DNA of 64,000 nucleotides from Emiliania huxleyi CCMP1516 (GCF_000372725.1 NW_005199045.1:18785-82784); one strand, 5' to 3'; numbered from the stretch's first letter, positions 10,311 through 20,545 are shown. Notes: generated from the sequence alone by a model not told the origin. Translations and numbers: made by a program.

Positions 10311-11858
10311 CTAGGGACCTGAGGGGGTTTGTGGGGTAGTAGTGGGGTAGTTCGGCACTGCGCTCCTTCCCACGACGCCATGCTCCGCCACGATGAGCTG
10401 CCTCTCGGCGAACGCCCACGGGTGGCCGCTCGTTCCCGCTGCCCAGTAGCCCTCGCGGTTCTGGTGGTCGCGCTGCGCCCATTGCGCCGCCCGGGCGACA
10501 AAGCCCTGGCACGCCGCCTGCACCCGCGTGCACTGGATGAAGTCGTTGATGTTGAAGGGCAGCCCACGAAGGTCTGGTCGCGTCGCGCCCGGGCGAAACG
10601 CGGCAAAGTATTCACGCGCGTCCAGGCACTCCTGGTGGTCGCAACAGCCGCGCCGCCCTGCGAGGATGGCGTCCATCTCCGCCGTGATGAGGGTGGTGCA
10701 GCCCGGGGGGCGCTGCCCACGTCCAAGCACGAGCCCGCGGCGAATCCTCGCGAGGCCCACCAGGCTCTCGCGCGCAGCGATTAGCGCGGGTTCGATGGTG
10801 GCGTGGCATCTCGCCTCGGACGGTTGAGATCCGTGCAGCTGCTCCAGGAACGCCGGCGTTAGCAACGGGCCCGTGCTGTCGAGGTCCGGCCCGGCTGCTC
10901 CCGCCGGCGTCGCGGGCGCGGCCGTGGTGTACTCATCCAGCTCGCTGAGGCGCCCCGGCGCGCAGGCCCCGCACGCGAGCCAAGTCTCCGGCGCGGTGCG
11001 CAGGTGGAACTGGCACATGGCGCACGGCAGGCGGAGCGTCCCGTTCGGGGTCGAGGGGCGCACGCACGCGGGGAAGCTTGAGCAAGGGCGCGCGGGCTGG
11101 GGCGCGACCGCGTAGTAGAGCAGTGTGTCGATCGGCTCTCCGACCCGGATGCCCGAGCATGAGGCCGTCACGCGCGTCACGGCACCCCGGGGCTCGACCC
11201 GGTAGAGCACGTTGCCGTAGTGTGAATAGGGCCGGAAGCTGCCCTGTGAGTAGCCCGCCCTCCTAGGCGTGCCTGTCGCTGACGCGTGCGCGTCCTCCTC
11301 CCTTCTGCGCAGCGTAAGGCCGTCGCAATCGCGCGGCAGGTTGAGCAGCGGCGCCAGCACCGCTTCGAAGAAGGCGGCGAACCAGGGGCCGTGCAGCGTG
11401 GCCAGGGGGCCCATGCAGAACGTGGTGTGCCGCCCCCGATCGTCGCGCAGGACGATGCGAGGGCCCACGTGCTCGCTTGCAGTATCGCATCCGCACGCCA
11501 GTGGCCACCCCGGGTGGTCCGCCTTGTCGCAGGCGACGCACCGCACATGCGCGCCGTGCGCCGGGCACGTCACCCGGATCCCCGCCGGGCAGAGCGGGCA
11601 GCCCTGCACGTAGGCCGGGTTCAGAGCGTTGGTCCGCTCCACCCCCACCTCGACGCGGTAGCGGGCGGAGGGGCCGATGCTCGCCCCTCGCCTCGCGAGG
11701 TATCGCTCGTGGTTGCTGTCCGGGCTGGATCCGTGCGGGTCGTACACGAGGCAGCCCCAACGCGCCCCCGTCAGGTTGAAGGTGAACTCGCCCCCAAGGC
11801 GAAGCCTCCCATTTGCGCCGTGGTACGTGTCCACGGGGTTCATCGCTGCTGTGCCCAT
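10311..11858 (-). CDS. Cysteine-rich ORF of a putative two-gene element, unknown function
   Basis: An intronless frame of 515 codons starts at the ATG directly abutting the 44-bp repeat at 11859-11902. Several Cys/His groups suggest zinc binding: GCPLCPAGIRVTCPAHGAHV, RCVACDKADHPGWPLACGC, LPCAMCQFHLRTAPETWLAC and GCCDHQECLDARE. The C-terminal half is helical (ALIAARESLVGLARIRRG; DFIQCTRVQAACQGFVARAAQ). I know no family that matches; no reverse transcriptase, integrase or DDE motif is visible. Together with the downstream ORF, the shared leader and the flanking repeats, the best reading is a mobile or otherwise selfish element that still looks whole. An ordinary host gene pair is the alternative. 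Confidence 0.55.
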   Translation of the reverse strand: MGTAAMNPVDTYHGANGRLRLGGEFTFNLTGARWGCLVYDPHGSSPDSNHERYLARRGASIGPSARYRVEVGVERTNALNPAYVQGCPLCPAGIRVTCPAHGAHVRCVACDKADHPGWPLACGCDTASEHVGPRIVLRDDRGRHTTFCMGPLATLHGPWFAAFFEAVLAPLLNLPRDCDGLTLRRREEDAHASATGTPRRAGYSQGSFRPYSHYGNVLYRVEPRGAVTRVTASCSGIRVGEPIDTLLYYAVAPQPARPCSSFPACVRPSTPNGTLRLPCAMCQFHLRTAPETWLACGACAPGRLSELDEYTTAAPATPAGAAGPDLDSTGPLLTPAFLEQLHGSQPSEARCHATIEPALIAARESLVGLARIRRGLVLGRGQRPPGCTTLITAEMDAILAGRRGCCDHQECLDAREYFAAFRPGATRPDLRGLPFNINDFIQCTRVQAACQGFVARAAQWAQRDHQNREGYWAAGTSGHPWAFAERQLIVAEHGVVGRSAVPNYPTTTPQTPSGP

Positions 11859-11902
11859 CAATTCTTCGCGGGTTTTGGTGCAGTCACCTTCCCCCGCGAC
11901 AG
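11859..11902 (-). repeat. 44-bp repeated leader, copy 2
   Basis: Identical to 10249-10292. On the minus strand it ends exactly at the ATG of the 515-codon ORF, so if it is transcribed it forms the end of the 5' leader. Confidence 0.75.
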
Positions 11903-11903
11903 A

Positions 11904-11940
11904 GGCGGCACAGAGTCAGAGTCAAACCCTCTGTGCCGCC
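11904..11940. other. 12-bp perfect inverted repeat (hairpin)
   Basis: GGCGGCACAGAG at 11904-11915 pairs perfectly with CTCTGTGCCGCC at 11929-11940 around a 13-nt loop. It lies 2 bp beyond the 44-bp leader and is followed by CCTCTGAGG-type repeats to about 12000. A related half (CCCTCTGTGCCGC) occurs near 8446. It may be the terminal or regulatory structure of the two-ORF element. Confidence 0.7.
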
Positions 11941-12105
11941 AAGGCAGGGGTCCGACCCGTCCTCAGAGGGGGGTCTGAGGCCTCAGAGAGTGTATAGCCC
12001 CCTAGTCACTCGAGTAGGACCAAAACAAAAAACAAATCTGCCGGGCTTTTGCTGCAAAGCGCTCGGCCCCGCGACCATTTACAAACACATTGAGGTACAT
12101 ATTAT

Positions 12106-13008
12106 GTGTATATGCCGCCCTCCACCACCGCCGTCTTTGCTGCCGGCGGCGCGCTCGCCGTTGGCAATATCGTCCTCGGCCACTCGGCGATCCTCGCAGG
12201 CCTCGGCCGCGGCGCACCGTGGGTTCGGACGGCGGCAGCAAAAATCGAGGTACTCTTTGGCAAGGATGGCATTCTGCGCGAGGGCTCGCCGCGCTCGCTG
12301 CTCGCGCCCGGCGCACGCGCACGCGACCTGCACCTCGTCGACCTCGGCTCTGGAGACGGCGCGCTAATCCGCGCTGCGACGCGGACGGGCGGCTACGGAA
12401 GGGCGACCGGGTATGAGCTCAACCCGTGGCTCGTGCGCTACTCGCGCCTTGTCTCGGCGGGCCGGCCGGAAGAGAGGACTCTTGAGGTTTCGCTATGGGA
12501 GGCCGCCCTCGCAGAGGCGCGGCCTTAGATGCGGCGTTTAGCAGATTGCCTCTCTCCGTGTCATCGAGCTCCAGCCGCATGCTCCGCTGCATGCGCGGCC
12601 CCCGACTTCGAGATCACCCGAGACTAGGCGGACGTCGTGCTCGTGTACGGAGTGCCGCCCATCATGCCGCGGCTCGGCGACGCCCTCTCCGCTTCCCTCC
12701 CGCTGCTGGGGAGGCAGAAGAGTTGCGAAGCCCGAACGCTGTGAACAGGCGACGCGCTGCGCGCAGGCCTGCGTGAGGGTGCCCTCGTCGTCGCGAACGC
12801 GTACCCTCTGCCCTCGCACGCGCTCGGCCCCGCGGTGGGGACTACGTTCGTCGAGACCTCCCGCTGGTCTCCCGACGCGTCGAGCTGCCTCTTCGCGTAC
12901 CGGGTGCCGAGACGACCGGGCGAGGACGGCGGCGAGCGCGAGGGAGGCGCGAGCCGAGGTACAGAGGGACGGGAAGCCCCGGTCTGTGGTAGAAGTTTGG
13001 ATGGTTAG
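12106..13008 (+). CDS. SAM-dependent methyltransferase, ATPSCKMT/FAM173-like
   Basis: Three exons (12106-12516, 12628-12676, 12749-13008) give a 239-residue protein. Residues about 8-30 form a hydrophobic N-terminal anchor, as in the mitochondrial lysine methyltransferases of this family. Motif I is VDLGSGDG followed by the acidic-end phrase GYELNPWLVRYSR, which together bind S-adenosylmethionine; the post-motif strand is ADVVLVYGVPPIM. These features fit FAM173 proteins, which methylate a lysine of ATP synthase subunit c or the adenine nucleotide translocase; the substrate here is inferred. Both introns (12517-12627 and 12677-12748) are GC-AG, and each is bounded by a direct repeat, AGGCG and GGCGACGC. 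Stops in the intron frames support the splicing. The neighbour at 17.1 kb is a mitochondrial carrier. Confidence 0.75.
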
Positions 13009-13323
13009 TTTTGAACGGGAGATGTTGCCGAGATTTGTGTGTCACATTTGTCTCCTTTCCTCGAGCTCCTATCTCTTCAAAAACAAATTCAATATTTAAA
13101 CGCCCTCGGCAGACGGCACTCGCCCGGGGGCACTCGCCACGCTCCCCACCACCGCATGCACATGGACATGGACCTCTGTCGCGCGCTGTTGACTCTCAAG
13201 ACTCTGCGTGGCGCGTCGTCGGGGGGACAGCGCGTCCAAGCCCTCGGCACCAGCGAGAGGCAGAACAGGGAGGAGCAGGGAGCGGATACTCGAGCACACC
13301 TCTCGCCTGCCAAACGTCAGACG

Positions 13324-16300
13324 TCAAACGATGCCAGCGGCGGCCGCCTCGCCGCCGCTCTGTTGCGGAGGCAGGTGCTGCGGCGGCGGCTCCGGTGAGT
13401 CGACGTCCATCGGCTCCGCCGCCGTCGCCCCCGCGGGCGCGGCGGGCGGCACACCGGCCGCGCTGGCCGGCTCGGACGGCGGCGGCGCGGGCGCTGCGGC
13501 GGGCGGCGCGGAGGCGGCAAGACCGGCGGCGGCGGGCGGTGGCGCGTCTCCGCCCGCTGCGGCGGGCGCCTGCGCTGCGGCGGCAGGCTGCGGCTCGGCG
13601 GCGGACGGCGTGCCGTTGGACGCCTCGGCAGCCGCTGGGTCGCTCCCACCCGCCGCCGCCGTCTTGTCTGCCGCTCCTGGTGTGTGAGATGCGACGAGCT
13701 GAGGGCGGGGTACCGGCATCGTGCGGTGTGCTTGGGAGCGTTGCGTGACTGCGCAAGCTGCAGCGGCGTCGAATGCGATTTACATTTGAACTGGCCCCTC
13801 GACGCATCCGTGGGTCCGTGCTGTGTGTCTAGGCTGCCGCACCGGCTATATCTCGCCTATGTCTCGGCGGCCATGTCTCGGCTAGATCTGGGTCGGTGCT
13901 CCGTGTCTAGGCTGCCGCACCGGCCGGCGCCGCACCGTCGGCGGGCAGGGACGCCTGAAGGAGCGGAGGAGAGGTGCGGGGGATAAGTTGGGGGGCTAGG
14001 GACGGTCGGGAGGGTGAGAGCAGAAGCGAGAAGGGGAGGAGGGGTGTCGGAGAGAGTTGAGAGCCGCCACCACCTCCCTCGCCCCCGACCCCACCACCTC
14101 CGCCACCACCGCCACGCCAACCCTCACCTCGGCGGCGGCGGGCGGCGACGGCACAACAGGAGGGTCTCGTGCGGGCGTCGACGCGATCCGCTCCAGCGCC
14201 GCCTCTCGCGTCGCGGCAAGCGCGGCCGCACCTGTTCACACCCCTCTGCTTCTCACCGAGTTGTCCTTTATCGCGGAGTGTCGCGGCAAGCTGTAGCCGC
14301 GCCGTTCTCGTTCCCCATGACGGTCTCGGACAGCTGCTGCGGGCAGGGGTGGTCGGGCCTACCCGAGAGAGAGCTGCGATGCGAGGAACCGAGCGCTCTC
14401 AGCAGCACGGCTCCCGTGGCCACGCCGGAGCTCAGCGAGGGGGAGCGGCGCCGCGCCTAGAGCAAAAGAAGACAGTCACGCGCCGGAAGGTGCGAGCGCA
14501 GGCGCGCGTCGCACTCCCGCCGACTCCTGCGACTCGCGGTGACACCCGAGAGACTCCAGAGCTACTGGCACACCGAACCTGCCGTGCGCAGCGTGCGTGC
14601 GTGCGTGGTCTGTGCGGTGGTTGATTTGCCGGGGGCATCTAGACTGTGGCGCGCCGCACGCGAGGGAAGTCGCCGCCGCCCAAGCTCGCGTCGCGATCGA
14701 AGTCGTGTACCCCCCTCCGCCGAGAAGCAGCGTAGGCCTGCTCACGGCTGCAAGCTGTGAAGAGACGCCGCTCCCGCCTGGCACCGCCGACCAGGCGGCT
14801 TCGGCGCCTGCGCAGCGCGAGCACGCATTCCACCGCCTTGCTGTACCCGCCCAGCGTGACGTTCATGCAGCCGAGCCGGTCGCCAGAGAGCAAGCCCGTG
14901 CCGGCAAGCAGCACCACTGCAGCAGGCTGGTAGCGGGCGGCCGCCTGAGGAGGCAGCAGCAGCAGGTGAGGCATCTCCCCCCGCAATATCCCGCCACGCT
15001 GCCAGCCCAGTCAGGGCGGTGTGTCTGAGGGGAGGGAGGGAAGGGAGGGAAGGGAGGGGAGGGAGGGGAGGGAGGGGAGGGAGGGGAGGGAGGGGAGGGA
15101 GGGGAGGGAGGGGGGAGCAGTCCCACCGCCTCGACGACGGGCGGGAGGGAGTGTCTAGGAAGTGTCTAGCGTCTCCAGGAAGCCTCACCGCCTCGACGAC
15201 GGGCGGGAGCAGGGCCTCGAGGTCGGCGTCGCTGAAGCCGCGCTCGACGGGAAGGTTGATGTTGTGCCCCTTGCCCGCCCGCTCGCCCGCGTCCTTTGCG
15301 CCGCCCGAGCCGGGGAAGTAGCCTGCATGGCACGGCCGCGGGCGCTGGAGAGTGGAGTAGTGTGTGGGGAGGGAGCGAGCACTCGGGCCGGGGAGGCAGC
15401 AACAGCAAGGCGTGGGATGCGATGCCCGCGGGTTCGTTGCACGCATCTATGGCGCGTGAGACCGTCGCCGTGGCGATGCAGCGAGACGCACATGACGCGG
15501 TCGGTGGTGTAGAAGGCCTCCTCGACGCCCGACGCGTGCACCGAGTCCACGTTGATGAAGAGCACACGCTCGACGCTCTGCAGCAGCGTCAGCACGGCCA
15601 GCACCACCTATGGCAGGACGTGCCGTGGACGTGTCGTGGACGTGCCCTGGGCTGGGCTGCGCGGCGGCGCGCGGAGCGGCACGTCATTGACGTACGAGAA
15701 GCCCGACGCGCAGTCACGCCGCGCGTGCGCCTGGGCGGTCACCAACACGAGGGTGAGAGTTGGGGAAGCGTCATGGTGGCAGCAGCGGCAGCAGTGGCAG
15801 CAGCGGGCGCCTGCCCCCCGCTCCAGTTGATGGCGATGTCCGCCTTGCCGGTGGCGAGGAGCTCGGCGGCGTGCATGGATGCGCCCGCGTAGATCTGCGC
15901 GTACGGCCTGCGCCACGCCGAGGGGGCGAGGTGGCCTCGGTAGGTGGCTGGCCTCCCGCGGCCGCAGCTTGCGGCAGAGAGCCGCGGCTCGCTTGGGACG
16001 GCGCCCGCCATGCCACAGGACACACCACTGCCCACACCGCCGCCGCAGCTACTACCGTGCTTGTGGGGACCCCCATCCGATGAGATACCGCGACGATATC
16101 GCAGTCATGGGGAGATTGTCATCTGCTCAAGTGCTAGGCGCGCAGAGGCGCAGAGAGGCGCGGCCGCACCAGGCCGTCTCGCTGAAGCAGACCGAGTTGT
16201 TGAGCACGTAGTTTGCAGCCTCATTGGCCACCTCCTTGCCGTGCAGCTCAATCTTCTCGAGAAAGGCGACGTACGCGTCCGTGTGGTAGCGGCGGACCGT

Positions 16301-16660
16301 CGCGGCAGGCGCTGGCGACCAGCCGTCGCCGCCGCTCCGCACCATGGTCATGTGCTTGTCCAGCCCGCAGTCGACGACCAGGTTGTCGGTCAGCCTGACG
16401 GTGTGTGGAGAGGCAGTGGGTGGGCGACGAGGCCTTGCAGGCTGTGCAGAGCTCTGTGCGGGCTCTGTGCGGGCTCTGCGCGCCGGACGGTGTGCGGCTT
16501 GCGCAGCGACGCCTCTGGCGACGCGTGCACCCCAATGTGGTCGTCCAGGAGGTAGGTGACCCTTCGTTCTGCTGCAAGGGTGGCGTCCGGCGCGGCTTGT
16601 TGCGCTTGCGGTGGTGTGGCTGCGCGACATGCGGGCGGAAGCTTGGTTCTCCGGGCGCCT
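13324..16660 (-). CDS. Histone deacetylase-like protein with an eroded active site
   Basis: Exons in transcription order encode [136 protein letters not shown] and [17 protein letters not shown], then a probable LERI exon near 14.2 kb and an Ala/Pro-rich tail ending at 13324. The order and spacing match arginase/HDAC-fold deacetylases. Compared with human HDAC1, the zinc ligands corresponding to H178 and D264 appear as Val and Gly, D174 and D181 as Asn and Ser, and the first active-site His as Ala; D176 and the catalytic Tyr (GGGGYT) remain. It is therefore probably inactive as a deacetylase. Introns 16396-16483 and 15731-15810 are GC-AG with direct repeats at their ends. The 5' end is unresolved. 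Confidence 0.75.
15028..15113. repeat. GAGGGAGGG minisatellite in an HDAC-like intron
   Basis: Tandem copies of GGAGGGAGGGGA-type purine units, on the plus strand, lie within an intron of the HDAC-like gene. Confidence 0.85.
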
Positions 16661-17114
16661 TTAGGGAGGCAAACCCTGGCCGGCCCCTAGAGCCCCAGGT
16701 AAGGCCCAGGCCTAGGGCATCAGAAGGGACCAAGAGGAGTCCAGTCTGAGCCCTAGAGCCCATGTCTTTGCCCCCGAAGGTCGCGTTCAAATGCCCGGAA
16801 CGGACGTTACAGTGGTGTCCGGCCGGCGCGATCACCGAGCTGTGACGCTCAGGAAAGCCTGATGAGGTACTGGCTTCTTTGCGGATTATCTGAATACTTT
16901 TTCCTCGCGGGGAATCCTTTGTTATAGCCGGCTCTACCAGAGGCGTCACTAACTCGTGAAGAGCACCGATGATGTAGTGAGTGAGTGGTCGGAACAACCC
17001 AACCAGGACTAATCCGACCCAACCCAACAACCCAACCCAAAAAGCACGATTCTCCTGTTGGGCCCTTTGTGTCATCCAAACACCTAATTCTCTTTTGAGT
17101 TCCCTTTTCGCGGC

Positions 17115-18747
17115 ATGTCAGACACATCGGCCTCCTCTGGCCGCCTGTGGCCGCACGTGGTCAGCGGCGTCTCCGGGCGCGTGACCGCGGAGCTCTTCAT
17201 GTCGCCAATCAACCTCCTCAAGGTGCGGCTACAGCACAACCTCCAGCTGAAGCGGCTGCCCGTGCCGGCGGCGATGCTGCAGCTCGCGCGCGACGAGGGA
17301 GCGCTCTCGCTGTGGCGAGGGCTGCCGCCGCGGCTGATGTGGGCGACGCCGCTCAGCGCGGCCACCTTCACCTACTACCAGGCCGCCAAGAAGGTCTCCT
17401 CGGGCGAGGCCTCCGACGGCGCCGCCGGGAAGCGCGACTCGCGGATCGTGCTCGCCGGCCCGTTCATGCTCGCCGCCAGCGTGGCGGTGCGGACGCCCTT
17501 CGACATTGCGGAGCAGCGGCTGCAGCTGGAGCCACCGGCGACGGGCGCCGACGCCGCGCGCCGCCCGAGCGCCTTTCGTCGCGCGCTGAGCGTGCTGCGG
17601 AAGCTGTGGGAGCCGCGCCCAAGATGCTGGAGAGATGCTGGAGAGAGGGAGAGATGCTGGAGAGATGGCCGAGAGAGAGCTGTGGTAGATGCTTGCCAGC
17701 AATATACTGCGCTGCTCGACGGCATTCCAGCCCACCACAAATGTGGGCAGTTGCTGCTGCCGCAACGCGCTCGAGCAGCGATGCGCGGCCGCACACAGCA
17801 TTAACATCTGTGCGAGAGACTTCTACGCTCATCCTCTCCACCTCCACTCTCAGGACGCCGAGGGTCCGCGTGGGCTGTGGCGCGGCTACTCGGCGGCGCT
17901 CTGCGGGGTGGGCACCTTCGTGGTGCCGAGATACGCCGAGATACAGCTGAGATACAGCCGAGGTGCAGCAGAGGTGCAGCAGAGGGACAGCCGAGATGTA
18001 GATGTGGCGGGCGTTCCTTCACAGCGGTGCCGCCGTACAGGTGGGGTACTTTGTGGTGTATGAGACTGTGCGCAAGCTGCTGCTGCAGACTCCCCTCGGC
18101 AGCGTTGACTCGGCCACACGCGCCATCGCGGCCATATCTCGGCCACATCTCGGCTATATCTCGGCCATCTCTGGATTGCAGGCCACGCACGTCATTGCGG
18201 GCGGCATCGGCGGAGGCACGACAGCGGCCCTCGCCACGCCGTTCGACACTATCAAGGCCCGCATGCAGACCGGGCTAGATCTTCACTGCATCCGCGCTAC
18301 CCCCACCCGAGCCGACCCCGAACCTAACAGGTCCGCATGCAGACCAAGATCTACGCGACGGCGGCCGACCCCCACCCGTCGATGCCGGCAGTGTGGCGAG
18401 CGACTGTCTCTCAGGCGGGCCGACGACCTCCTCCTCCGGCGGCGTGTTGTGGACGGCGTCTCTTCACGGCCTCCCTGGTGTGAAGCTAGGCGGGCTGGCG
18501 CGTCCTCTTCCGAGGCAACCGCCCGCCCCCGCGCACTGGGCCTGGCACTTTCAATGCCGCTAAGGTCTTCGGACGTGGAGCTGCGAGGGCTGCCCGGCCC
18601 TCCCCTCGTCACAGACGTATGTGCACAAGGGATTCTCGCCCACCCGCAGGTACTCTCGCGCGGGTCGCGTCCAACGCGCCGTCGGGCGCCATCATGTTTA
18701 CCGTGTACGAGGCGGGGCACAGGTGGATCGAGGCGAGGCTGGGGTAG
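17115..18747 (+). CDS. SLC25-family mitochondrial carrier
   Basis: The ATG at 17115 opens a protein with three carrier repeats: SPINLLKVRLQ, TPFDIAEQRLQ and TPFDTIK(V)RMQT are the PxD/ExxK(R)-type signatures at the ends of the odd-numbered helices. Each is followed by a G-x-LWRG phrase (ALSLWRGLPPRL, PRGLWRGYSAAL, WRVLFRGNR). The last exon ends with AIMFTVYEAGHRWIEARLG then TAG. It would exchange a metabolite across the inner mitochondrial membrane; the substrate cannot be told. Introns 18113-18181, 18257-18330, 18415-18489 and 18521-18649 are GC-AG; the first three have direct repeats spanning both junctions. An intron of about 17921-18042 is GT-AG and holds a GCCGAGAT-type minisatellite. 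The first intron (about 17620-17853) has an uncertain donor. Confidence 0.85.
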
Positions 18748-19167
18748 AGAGCCGTTGAAAGCAGCAGGCGCGGAGCGGCGGGTTATGAATCGAGACGAGT
18801 GTGCGAGTGTTTGCGCGCGCGGCGGGTTTGGCAACGGCCTGGTGCGTGTCGCAGCGAGCGGCGTGCGACCGTTAGTGAGAGTCGGTCAAAACACTAAAAC
18901 AGAGGGACGCGCTACCGGCCTCTATACGCTCATCGCTCTAGACGCCCTACGGCGTGCTGTCGCGCGGTGTGTCGTGCATTTCCTGTGTGCTGTTCTCGGT
19001 TCTCGCGTATTCCGTAATAGAGACATACGATTTTCAGTTTGGGGGACCCTGTCGTTCACGGCCTGACGCCTGTTCCCTGCGTTTTAAAATTCTTCCGGTC
19101 ATCAAATTCTTCTTCGTGTCGCAAAACATGAGCGGCTCCTTGAGCAACCACTGCACCTCGAAGTGGA

Positions 19168-19608
19168 ATGGCCCCGCCCGACTGCGGCTCTCTCCGAGCG
19201 GACGGGCCGCTGGGTCTAGCGTCAAAGCTGCAGGATATGTTGACGCGAGAGCAGGCCAGCCATCGGGAGACGCAGCATGAGCTGAAGATTGAGCGAGCCG
19301 CCCACGACGACACGGCTGAGCGGCTAGTGGAGATGCAGCAAAAGCTCGAGGCGACGCTCCAGGAGCTCTCCAATCTCGAGCGCTTTGTCAAGGGTTGCTC
19401 CGCCTGCTCCTCCGTTCCCTCAAACACTCCGCCCGAACGCGAGCCGCTACTCAAGGAGGAGGCATACCTCCAGTCCAGGCTGCGTTTCGTGCAGGAGGAG
19501 CTTACGAGTTCTGCGTCCACCGCTGTCACCCGGCCCTCATCGGCGAGCATCGGGCGCAAGGGCAAGGCTGCCGCTGCGTCTCCCGGCGATGATGCGCTAC
19601 GCGCTTGA
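19168..19608 (+). CDS. Short coiled-coil protein, unknown function
   Basis: A 146-residue frame from an ATG carries a clear heptad pattern over residues about 18-75 (LQDMLTREQASHRETQHELK, RLVEMQQKLEATLQELSNLE), then a short Cys pair (GCSACSS), a second helix (EAYLQSRLRFVQEEL) and a Ser/Ala/Lys-rich tail. The opposite strand is also open over much of it, but the plus-strand composition (Glu, Lys, Gln, Leu in register) is the convincing one. Function unknown. Confidence 0.55.
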   Translation: MAPPDCGSLRADGPLGLASKLQDMLTREQASHRETQHELKIERAAHDDTAERLVEMQQKLEATLQELSNLERFVKGCSACSSVPSNTPPEREPLLKEEAYLQSRLRFVQEELTSSASTAVTRPSSASIGRKGKAAAASPGDDALRA

Positions 19609-20080
19609 GCTGCGCGGATCTATAGAGCCTTAGAGCGGATCCTGATCTCCGCGGGGTCACAGTCGCCGCCGTACGTTGAGCATCACTTTTTTGTACACAA
19701 TCTGCTTCTACGGATGGACGATGCTAATCTCGTGCGCGTGTCGGAATCCGTCGCAAGTACGGCCTCACGTCAGTCATTCTTGCTGACAGCCGCGGGTCGG
19801 ATGGGTAATTTCTCGCAGCTGCGAGACAAGTTTTCTCGGAGCGACAGCCTCAAAGACAAAAGGGTGGATGGGTGGGGGACGATTGCGGGCGAGCGCCAGC
19901 GCGCCCCAGGAACGGTGGGGTGCCCTCGACCGCGCGTCCGAGTCACTTGGGCGGACGAGCGAGCGGCACATGGCCCGACAAAGAGAAATCGGAGTCTGGC
20001 GACGAGATCGATAAAAGAATTTAAACAAAACAACTCTCTCTCACAGCATAAAAGAATTTAAACAAAAGAACTCTCTCTCA

Positions 20081-20120
20081 CAGCAGACAGGCTCGACACA
20101 GGTGCGAACTGGCGCGTGCT
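20081..20120 (+). repeat. Dispersed repeat (CAGACAGG ... CTGGCGCGT), copy at 20 kb
   Basis: About 38 bp shared, with few changes, with 48312-48348 (same strand) and 33676-33712 (opposite strand). Each copy is next to CTCTCTC or AGAGAG runs. Confidence 0.7.
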
Positions 20121-20151
20121 AGTACTATCACCGGCACACCACCGGAGCCGC

Positions 20152-20418
20152 CTAAGCGACTCCGTTAAGAACGGCAATGCACTTAGCTCCGTGCACAATG
20201 CCGCTGTCCCCGCACGCTAGCTCGTTCACCGTCTGCCACGCCACGGCGGTGTGGAGAACGACAGACAAGCGCTGCATCTGCAGCCCGTGCCAGTTCTTGG
20301 TGGTCCATGTGACCTCATCGAGGTGCTGAGCGTGCGAAAGTTTGTTACTCAGCTGGTCCGCCGCCTGCCGAAGAATTCTGCGGACGCGATAAAAGAAGTG
20401 CAGCGTTTCCTCTGAGGT
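20152..20418 (-). CDS. Unannotated minus-strand open frame, unknown, probably partial
   Basis: There is no stop for 88 codons, from just after a TGA near 20420 to TAG at 20152-20154. The product reads like a real protein (LHFFYRVRRILRQAADQLS, HLDEVTWTTKNWHGLQMQRL, VVLHTAVAWQTVNELACG). The only ATG is internal, so a start codon or earlier exon must lie elsewhere or be lost. It is transcribed away from the gene at 20546-21121, with a CCTCTGAGG repeat cluster between them. Confidence 0.45.
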   Translation of the reverse strand, partial: TSEETLHFFYRVRRILRQAADQLSNKLSHAQHLDEVTWTTKNWHGLQMQRLSVVLHTAVAWQTVNELACGDSGIVHGAKCIAVLNGVA

Positions 20419-20470
20419 GCCTCAGAGGTGCACCACACCTCTGAAGGTGTCTTTCAGAGGTGTACTTCAG
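20405..20470. repeat. CCTCTGAGG repeat cluster between two divergent ORFs
   Basis: CCTCTGAGGTGCCTCAGAGG and the half-sites ACACCTCTGAAG and TTTCAGAGGTG form overlapping inverted repeats in 60 bp. They sit between the minus ORF ending at 20152 and the plus ORF starting at 20546, in a promoter-like position. Confidence 0.6.
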
Positions 20471-20545
20471 GAGCAGAGCTGACGTCAGTCTGTGCGCGCT
20501 CCCTCTCTCCTCGTCGAACTTGGGAACGATGCGATATCGAGTGCG

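Noticed and set aside
8356-11858. Retroelement or DDE transposon identity for the two-ORF unit
   Set aside because: No reverse-transcriptase, integrase, DDE or helicase motif is visible in either protein, so I left the class unknown.
13011-13750. Arg-rich plus-strand protein near 13 kb
   Set aside because: It overlaps the last exon of the HDAC-like gene on the other strand and has only composition-driven sequence.
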